This document shows positions 6,000 through 9,922 of a stretch of DNA of 9,922 bases, in pieces. This DNA is from an uncultured Eubacteriales bacterium (GTDB taxonomy: Bacteria; Bacillota; Clostridia; Oscillospirales; Oscillospiraceae): assembly GCA_900547315.1 (NCBI GenBank), contig URGI01000065.1, positions 1 through 9,922 on the forward strand. Reading direction: 5' to 3'. Made by a program: the position numbers and the translations under genes. The notes below the pieces were generated by a model. The model was not told where the DNA came from. It was given only the letters and a program-made list of their open reading frames with translations, and did not search any database. How positions within the stretch are numbered: the stretch's first letter is position 1; every line of letters starts with the position of its first letter.

Positions 6000-6674
6000 T
6001 TGAAACGTGGGAAAGTTTCCAATAATGTAATTCGCCGTCTTCCGAGATATCTCCGCAAGCTCGACGAACTTGAAAAAAGCGGCATCAGCCGCATTTCTTC
6101 CGGCGAGCTGGGGCAGCAGCTTGGACTGACGCCGTCACAGATACGTCAGGATTTCAGCTGCTTCGGTGAGTTCGGACAGCAGGGCTATGGTTATAACGTC
6201 GCGGCTCTCCGCGACCAGATCGCAGGCATACTCGGTATGGATCGCGGCTATAAGGCCGTGCTAGTCGGTGTCGGCAACATCGGCCGCGCGCTAATGGACA
6301 ACTTCTGCTTCAGCGAGTGGGGCTTCCACCTCGCCGCTGCGTTTGATGTCAAGCCAGAGCTTATCGGTACGAAGTTCAACGATGTCGAGATACACGGCAT
6401 GGATGAGCTTATCGGCTATCTGGAGCACAACAATATTGACGTTGCGGTTCTGACCGTCCCCAAGGAGGCTGCCATTCCCGTGACCAAGATCCTCACCGAC
6501 AACGGCATCGAGGCTATCTGGAACTTCACGAACGTTGAGCTTACCGAGCCGAACAGCCCCACCATCGTGGAGAACATCCATTTCTCGGACAGTCTGCTTT
6601 CTCTGAGCTACTTTGTGTCTGAGCGCAACGACGAGAAGCGCGCCCGCGCGGCGAGAGTCGATCGCCAGCAGTAA
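6000..6674 (+). CDS. rex: Redox-sensing transcriptional repressor Rex
   Basis: Rex senses the NADH/NAD+ ratio. It binds operators of fermentation and anaerobic respiration genes and lets go when NADH is high. Counting from the TTG at 6000 (224 residues), the winged-helix DNA-binding domain spans about 10-75, with RRLPRYLRKLDEL, SSGELGQQLGLTPSQIRQDF (33-52) and the wing GQQGYGYNV (59-67). The Rossmann NAD-binding domain follows, with VGVGNIGRAL (89-98), AAFDV (113-117) and LTVPKEAA (151-158). A C-terminal dimer-swap helix ends near FVSERND. Length is normal for the family. A second TTG at 5994 is in frame, but it lies only three bases after AAGGAG (5985-5990). The TTG at 6000 has a spacing of nine and is preferred. 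The promoter carries a probable Rex site, suggesting autoregulation. Confidence 0.95.
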   Translation: MKRGKVSNNVIRRLPRYLRKLDELEKSGISRISSGELGQQLGLTPSQIRQDFSCFGEFGQQGYGYNVAALRDQIAGILGMDRGYKAVLVGVGNIGRALMDNFCFSEWGFHLAAAFDVKPELIGTKFNDVEIHGMDELIGYLEHNNIDVAVLTVPKEAAIPVTKILTDNGIEAIWNFTNVELTEPNSPTIVENIHFSDSLLSLSYFVSERNDEKRARAARVDRQQ

Positions 6675-6694
6675 GCTTCGAAAATCGAGACGAT

Positions 6695-6730
6695 CAAATC
6701 ATGCAGGAGCAAACGCTCCTGCATGATTTG
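6695..6730 (+). other. Perfect 16-bp hairpin between rex and mnmE
   Basis: CAAATCATGCAGGAGC (6695-6710) pairs without mismatch to GCTCCTGCATGATTTG (6715-6730) around the loop AAAC. No T-tract follows (the next bases are ctaaatta), so it is at best a poor intrinsic terminator. The mnmE Shine-Dalgarno begins seven bases later. It may be an RNA processing or stabilising element, or an attenuator that lowers mnmE relative to rex. Confidence 0.7.
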
Positions 6731-6748
6731 CTAAATTAGGAGGTTCAT

Positions 6749-8107
6749 ATGGCTGACACTATTGCCGCCATTGCGACGGGGACGCAGGTATCCGCGATCG
6801 GTATAATCCGCCTCTCCGGAGACGAAACTTTTCGGGTGATAGACCGGCTCTTTTTCCCGTACAGCGGCAAAAAAATGTCCGAAAGCGCGGATCGCAGGCT
6901 GATCTTTGGCGAGCTGCGCGACCGCGGGGGCGAGCTGCTGGACGTGTGCCTGTGCACGATAAGCCGCGCGCCGCACAGCTATACCGGAGAGAACACCGCG
7001 GAGCTTCAGTGTCATGGCTCGCCGACAGTCCTTCGTGCGGCGCTGGATGAGCTGTTTGCGCTCGGTGCGCGGCAGGCGGCGCCGGGCGAGTTCACGAAGC
7101 GCGCCTTTTTGAACGGGCGCATGGAGCTGTGCGCGGCGGAGGCCGTGGCCGATATCATCGATGCGGAGACCGTCGAGTGCGCCAAGAACGCCGCAGGGCA
7201 GCTCTCCGGCGCGATAAGCCGCAAGGTGGACGGGATATATTCCGCGCTGACCGACATCAGCTCGCACTATCACGCGGTGCTGGATTACCCCGACGAGGAT
7301 ATCGAAGACTTCCAGCTTGAAAGCTATGAAGGGAGCCTAACGTCCGCGCTCACGGAGCTTGAGCGGCTGCTGCAGAGCCATGAGCGCGGCAAGCTTATGA
7401 CCGGCGGTATCCCAGCTGCGATAGCCGGCCGACCCAACGCCGGTAAAAGCTCGCTCCTGAACGCCCTTCTGGGTTATGACCGCGCGATAGTCACCGCGAT
7501 CCCAGGCACCACGCGCGACACAATCGAGGAGAAGCTGCGCATAGGCCGCCTGACGCTGCGCCTTATTGACACCGCGGGCATCCGCGACACTGACGACGAG
7601 GTAGAGCGCCTGGGCGTTGAACGCAGCCGCGCGGCGATGAGCAAGGCGGAGCTTGTCATTGCCGTCGTGGACGGCAGCGGCGAGATAACGGACGAGGACC
7701 GCGAGGTCATCGCGCAGGCCGAGGCTGCGCCGAAGGGCATTGTCGTTCTCTCAAAGCGCGATATCGCGGAGCCGGACGCGGAGATCACGACGGCGCTGCC
7801 GGTGGTCTCGCTCAGCTCCGTCACCGGAGACGGCATGGACGAGCTGGAGCGCGTCATCGCCGAGCAGTTCCCGTTGCCGGAGGTTCCGGCGGGCGAGATA
7901 CTCACGAACGTCCGTCAGGCGGACGCGGTGAAGCGCGCGATAGAATACATGCGCAGCGCGCTGGACGCAATGCGCGCCGGTATGACGCCGGATATCGTCC
8001 TGACGGAGACGGAGGGCGCAATGTCGGCGCTCGGCGAGCTGAGCGGCCGCACAGTGCGCGAGGATGTTACGAATAGAATATTCCAGCGCTTCTGCGTCGG
8101 AAAATGA
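6749..8107 (+). CDS. mnmE: tRNA uridine-5-carboxymethylaminomethyl modification GTPase MnmE
   Basis: With MnmG it builds the (carboxymethyl)aminomethyl group on the wobble uridine U34 of several tRNAs, using GTP hydrolysis, a folate one-carbon unit and FAD. The 452-residue protein is full length. It has an N-terminal folate-binding domain (1-120, with APHSYTGENTAELQCHGS at 74-91 and PGEFTKRAFLNGRMEL at 112-127), a helical domain, and an inserted G domain (about 216-378). Within the G domain, G1 is GRPNAGKS (227-234), G2 GTTRDT (253-258), G3 DTAG (274-277) and G4 SKRD (335-338). The protein ends in the catalytic FCVGK motif with C449. G4 reads SKRD instead of the usual NKxD. The start is ATG with a near-perfect TAGGAGGT site five bases upstream. 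Its usual partner gene mnmG is not the next gene here. Confidence 0.96.
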   Translation: MADTIAAIATGTQVSAIGIIRLSGDETFRVIDRLFFPYSGKKMSESADRRLIFGELRDRGGELLDVCLCTISRAPHSYTGENTAELQCHGSPTVLRAALDELFALGARQAAPGEFTKRAFLNGRMELCAAEAVADIIDAETVECAKNAAGQLSGAISRKVDGIYSALTDISSHYHAVLDYPDEDIEDFQLESYEGSLTSALTELERLLQSHERGKLMTGGIPAAIAGRPNAGKSSLLNALLGYDRAIVTAIPGTTRDTIEEKLRIGRLTLRLIDTAGIRDTDDEVERLGVERSRAAMSKAELVIAVVDGSGEITDEDREVIAQAEAAPKGIVVLSKRDIAEPDAEITTALPVVSLSSVTGDGMDELERVIAEQFPLPEVPAGEILTNVRQADAVKRAIEYMRSALDAMRAGMTPDIVLTETEGAMSALGELSGRTVREDVTNRIFQRFCVGK

Positions 8108-8116
8108 GGAGAGTAT

Positions 8117-8773
8117 ATGAGCTGCAAAGAGATTGACATGGCGGCGTACAAGCGCCGCGCACATTTTGATTATTTCAGGTCGCTGGCATATCCGTATGCC
8201 GGAGTGACCGTTGAGGTCGACATTTCACGCCTTGTGCCTACGCTGAAGATGCACAGCCTGCCATTTTTCCTGCCGGTGCTGTACTGCGCGGTGCGCGCGG
8301 CAAACTCCGTGCCGGAGTTCAGGCAGCGCATCCACGGGGACTCCGTCGTCGAGTATGACTACTGCGAAGGCTCGTATACCGTCGCCCTGCCGGATGAGAG
8401 CTACTGCTACTGTGTGCCGAAAACCGACCTGCCCTTCGGCGAGTTTCTGGACTATACGCGCGAGGCGCAGCGCCGCGCGGTCGAGGAGCCGAGCATCGAG
8501 GAGCAGGACGAAGCCGATTCGCTGCTGTTCATAAGCTGCATCCCGTGGGTGTCGCAGACAGCTGTCGTGCAGCCGGTGCCATCGCCGGCAGACTCGAACC
8601 CGCGCATCACATGGGGCAAATACTTCGAGCGCTGCGGGAACGTGTACCTGCCGGTTTCCGTGCTTTGCCACCATGCGCTGGTGGACGGGCTGCACATCGG
8701 GCGTTTCTATGCCGCGCTTGACCGCGAGATATCGAGGCTCTGTGACGAGATAGAAGGGGAAAATCAGGCGTAA
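8117..8773 (+). CDS. Chloramphenicol acetyltransferase-like O-acetyltransferase
   Basis: A 218-residue protein of the CatA-type acetyltransferase fold, which forms trimers and moves acetyl from acetyl-CoA to a hydroxyl group. Family landmarks are in order: AYKRRAHFDYF (10-20) near the N terminus, SLPFFLPVLYCAVRAAN (47-63), SLLFISCIPWVSQT (135-148), matching the SxxPW block, and the catalytic CHHALVDGLHIGRF (184-197), with H186 and D190 in HHxxxDG. Length matches classical CAT proteins. The position usually occupied by F in the PWVSFT block is Q146 here, and the protein is cysteine-rich. Many such chromosomal CAT-like proteins have unknown acceptors, so drug resistance should not be assumed. 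The gap to mnmE is nine bases, and its Shine-Dalgarno GAGGAG overlaps the mnmE stop, so the two are co-transcribed. Confidence 0.88.
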   Translation: MSCKEIDMAAYKRRAHFDYFRSLAYPYAGVTVEVDISRLVPTLKMHSLPFFLPVLYCAVRAANSVPEFRQRIHGDSVVEYDYCEGSYTVALPDESYCYCVPKTDLPFGEFLDYTREAQRRAVEEPSIEEQDEADSLLFISCIPWVSQTAVVQPVPSPADSNPRITWGKYFERCGNVYLPVSVLCHHALVDGLHIGRFYAALDREISRLCDEIEGENQA

Positions 8774-8779
8774 AATTGT

Positions 8780-8815
8780 CTTGAGCGCAGTCCGCCATTT
8801 TGGACTACGCTCAAG
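8780..8815. terminator. Hairpin at the end of the mnmE/CAT-like unit
   Basis: CTTGAGCG (8780-8787) pairs with CGCTCAAG (8808-8815), and the inner AGTCC (8789-8793) pairs with GGACT (8802-8806). One C-A mismatch separates the two blocks, and the loop has eight bases. It lies seven bases after the CAT-like stop codon. The plus-strand tail (tgattatatgt) is only loosely T-rich. On the minus strand the hairpin is followed by acaatttta. It is probably the terminator of the rex-mnmE-CAT unit, perhaps acting in both directions, but it lacks a strong U-tract. Confidence 0.6.
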
Positions 8816-8921
8816 TGATTATATGTAAAACTTCAAGATCATTGCCAAACATGCGGAGAACGCAGGCTTTATCCTTGGCTCTGCCGAGGCGTCGCTCGCC
8901 GCATATGATCTCTGCACCGCA

Positions 8922-8950
8922 TTGGCATACGGTTGATGTGGTTATATAGT
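8922..8950 (+). promoter_or_regulatory. Candidate promoter for the pseudouridine synthase gene
   Basis: TTGGCA (8922-8927) and TATAGT (8945-8950) are 17 bases apart, each matching consensus at five of six positions. Transcription from about 8957 would give a leader of roughly 80 bases. The leader contains the second copy of an exact 10-base direct repeat, GACCGGCGCG (8955-8964 and 9013-9022). No known riboswitch structure is recognised in it. Confidence 0.6.
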
Positions 8951-9035
8951 AGCAGACCGGCGCGCGATTGTGCTGAAGAATCTGCAAACTAAGGATGAAA
9001 ATTTTGTGAATTGACCGGCGCGGGGAGACGACGAA

Positions 9036-9677
9036 ATGAATGTCATATATAAGGACGGCGCGGTGATTCTGGCCATAAAGCCCGCCGGAGTGCTCAGCAC
9101 CGACGAGCCGGGCGGAATGCCGGAGCTGCTGAGAGCGGAGCTGAATACGGATGAGATACGCACGGTGCACAGGTTGGACAGAGTAGTTTCCGGCCTGATG
9201 CTGCTGGCGCGCTCCTCTGCCTGCGCCTCCGAGCTGTCGCGCCAGATACGGGAAGGGGAGTTCCATAAGGAATACCTCGCCGTTGTGCACGGCGTGACGG
9301 CGGCTTCCGGAGAACTGCGCGACCTCATGTACCGCGATAAGGCGCGGCGCATGAGCTTCGTTACGGATACGCCAGCCGTGGGTGTGCAGGAGGCGCGGCT
9401 CGAATACGATACGCTGGAGAGCACTGCCGGACTGAGCCTTGTCCGCGTGCGGCTCATCACGGGGCGGACACACCAGATACGCTGCCAGTTCGCGTCCCAC
9501 GGCTGGCCTCTGGTCGGCGAGCGGAAGTATGATGTCAACGACGATAACTGCCCGATCGCGCTGTGGTCGCATCGGCTGCGCTTTGCGCACCCCGTGACGG
9601 GGGAGCAGATGGATTTCGCTGTGCAGCCGCCGGAGACATATCCGTGGACGCTGTTCGCCGCGGCGCGAGAAAATTAA
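9036..9677 (+). CDS. RluA-family RNA pseudouridine synthase
   Basis: Converts a uridine in rRNA or tRNA to pseudouridine; the target cannot be told from the sequence. The 213-residue product is a stand-alone catalytic domain without an S4 RNA-binding domain. It starts directly at the YKDGAVILAIKPAGV strand (5-19). The family motifs follow: HRLDRVVSGLMLLA (45-58) with catalytic D48, the HKEYLAVVHG strand (77-86) with Y80, and TGRTHQIRCQFASHGWPLVG (142-161) with the conserved arginine of GRTHQIR. The C-terminal block LWSHRLRFAHPVTGE (176-190) is also typical. The start is ATG with GGGGAG (9022-9027) at a spacing of eight. A promoter lies upstream and a terminator begins at the stop codon, so it is likely transcribed alone. 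Confidence 0.92.
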   Translation: MNVIYKDGAVILAIKPAGVLSTDEPGGMPELLRAELNTDEIRTVHRLDRVVSGLMLLARSSACASELSRQIREGEFHKEYLAVVHGVTAASGELRDLMYRDKARRMSFVTDTPAVGVQEARLEYDTLESTAGLSLVRVRLITGRTHQIRCQFASHGWPLVGERKYDVNDDNCPIALWSHRLRFAHPVTGEQMDFAVQPPETYPWTLFAAAREN

Positions 9678-9720
9678 AAACTGAGCCGAAAGATTTTTAT
9701 ATCCTTTGGCTCAGTTTTGC
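9677..9720 (+). terminator. Terminator of the pseudouridine synthase gene
   Basis: AAAACTGAGCC (9677-9687) pairs perfectly with GGCTCAGTTTT (9708-9718), with extra weak pairs inside and a large AT-rich loop. The stem starts on the last base of the stop codon. The A-rich 5' arm and T-rich 3' arm could let it work in either direction. Confidence 0.8.
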
Positions 9721-9729
9721 GTATCGCAT

Positions 9730-9760
9730 AAAAAAGCACCCCGAATTTATTCGGGGTGCT
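9730..9760 (-). terminator. Terminator of the tRNA-Arg gene
   Basis: Read on the minus strand, AGCACCCCGAA pairs with TTCGGGGTGCT (9750-9760 with 9735-9745) around a four-base loop, followed by a run of six Ts (plus-strand As at 9730-9735). The stem begins at the final A of the tRNA's CCA end, so the terminator directly abuts the tRNA. It is convergent with the terminator at 9677-9720. Confidence 0.93.
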
Positions 9761-9836
9761 GGCACGCCGTAAGGGATTCGAACCCCTGACCTTCTGGTCC
9801 GTAGCCAGACGCTCTATCCAGCTGAGCTAACGGCGC
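9760..9836 (-). tRNA. tRNA-Arg, anticodon ACG
   Basis: A complete 77-base tRNA on the minus strand with encoded CCA (plus-strand TGG at 9760-9762). The acceptor arm pairs GCGCCGT with ACGGCGT, including one G-T pair; the discriminator is G. The D-arm carries TAGCTCAGCTGGATAGAGC. The anticodon stem TCTGG/CCAGA encloses the loop CTACGGA, giving anticodon ACG (arginine, CGN codons; A34 is normally deaminated to inosine by TadA). The T-arm is AGGGG-TTCGAAT-CCCTT. No mismatch suggests a pseudogene. Confidence 0.97.
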
Positions 9837-9854
9837 ATGTCTCTCGACAGCTTG

Positions 9855-9860
9855 ATTATA
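9855..9860 (-). promoter_or_regulatory. -10 box of the tRNA-Arg promoter
   Basis: A perfect TATAAT on the minus strand lies 18 bases before the 5' end of the tRNA, giving a start near 9848 and a short leader. No good -35 hexamer is visible at 16-19 bases. A very AT-rich stretch with A- and T-runs (about 9890-9922) lies where an UP element would be, which may compensate. The TATAAT is direct observation and the UP role is inference. Confidence 0.65.
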
Positions 9861-9922
9861 TTAGCACAGCTTCGGCAAAAATGAAAGAAGATTTTTAAAA
9901 AAATATTTTTTTCTTACTTTTT

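Noticed and set aside
6695..6730. Calling the rex-mnmE hairpin a Rho-independent terminator
   Set aside because: No T-run follows the stem on either strand, and the mnmE ribosome site comes only seven bases later.
8117..8773. Calling the CAT-like gene a chloramphenicol resistance gene (catA)
   Set aside because: The fold and catalytic motif are present, but substrate-pocket sequence differs, and the gene sits in a housekeeping operon with no sign of transfer.
8851..8949. A 32-codon plus-strand open frame in the intergenic region before the pseudouridine synthase gene
   Set aside because: There is no ribosome-binding site upstream, it overlaps the predicted promoter, and it has no recognisable features.
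8811..9590. A 259-codon minus-strand open frame opposite the pseudouridine synthase gene
   Set aside because: Most of it is the antisense of a clearly real gene in GC-rich DNA, with no ribosome-binding site at its ATG. Only its last part, in the intergenic region, is kept as a weak finding.

Overview
The window looks like a chromosomal housekeeping stretch from a GC-rich member of the Bacillota, most likely a gut-type Clostridia (Oscillospiraceae-like). The reasons are strong purine-rich Shine-Dalgarno sites, TTG and GTG starts, a Rex redox repressor, an ECF sigma/zinc anti-sigma pair, AT-rich intergenic promoters set in GC-rich coding DNA, and gene sequences of clostridial type. This placement is inference; no species can be named from the sequence alone.

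Layout. Positions 1-36 are the 3' end of a plus-strand tRNA gene, followed by two near-identical terminator hairpins (39-66 and 134-161). Between them lies a degenerate inverted copy of the tRNA T-arm. A good promoter (248-277) then leads to a sodium:solute symporter gene (316-1848) with its own terminator. From about 1935 a compact plus-strand cluster follows: trmB, an exodeoxyribonuclease III gene, a DusB-type dihydrouridine synthase gene, an ECF sigma factor gene and its membrane anti-sigma factor gene. Most of these overlap by a few bases, and the largest gap is 32 bases. A strong extended -10 promoter (5910-5938), overlapped by a likely Rex operator, begins the next unit: rex, a perfect 16-bp hairpin, mnmE, and a chloramphenicol-acetyltransferase-like gene. 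After a hairpin and a 262-bp intergenic region with its own candidate promoter comes an RluA-family pseudouridine synthase gene with a terminator. The window closes with a convergent minus-strand tRNA-Arg(ACG) gene, complete with terminator and promoter -10 box.

How it fits together. The dominant theme is RNA maturation: two tRNA genes, TrmB (m7G46), Dus (dihydrouridine), MnmE (wobble U34) and an RluA-type pseudouridine synthase. Around these sit one DNA-repair enzyme (ExoIII), one membrane transporter, one envelope-stress-type sigma/anti-sigma switch and one redox sensor (Rex). The sigma factor gene is 32 bases after dus with no visible promoter of its own, so it may be expressed with the tRNA-modification and repair genes. 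No mobile element, CRISPR array or phage gene is visible, and I see no clear new multi-gene system. The most interesting items are the inverted tRNA fragment between twin terminators, the putative Rex autoregulatory site, the CAT-like gene directly behind mnmE, and the unexplained 8816-9035 intergenic region.
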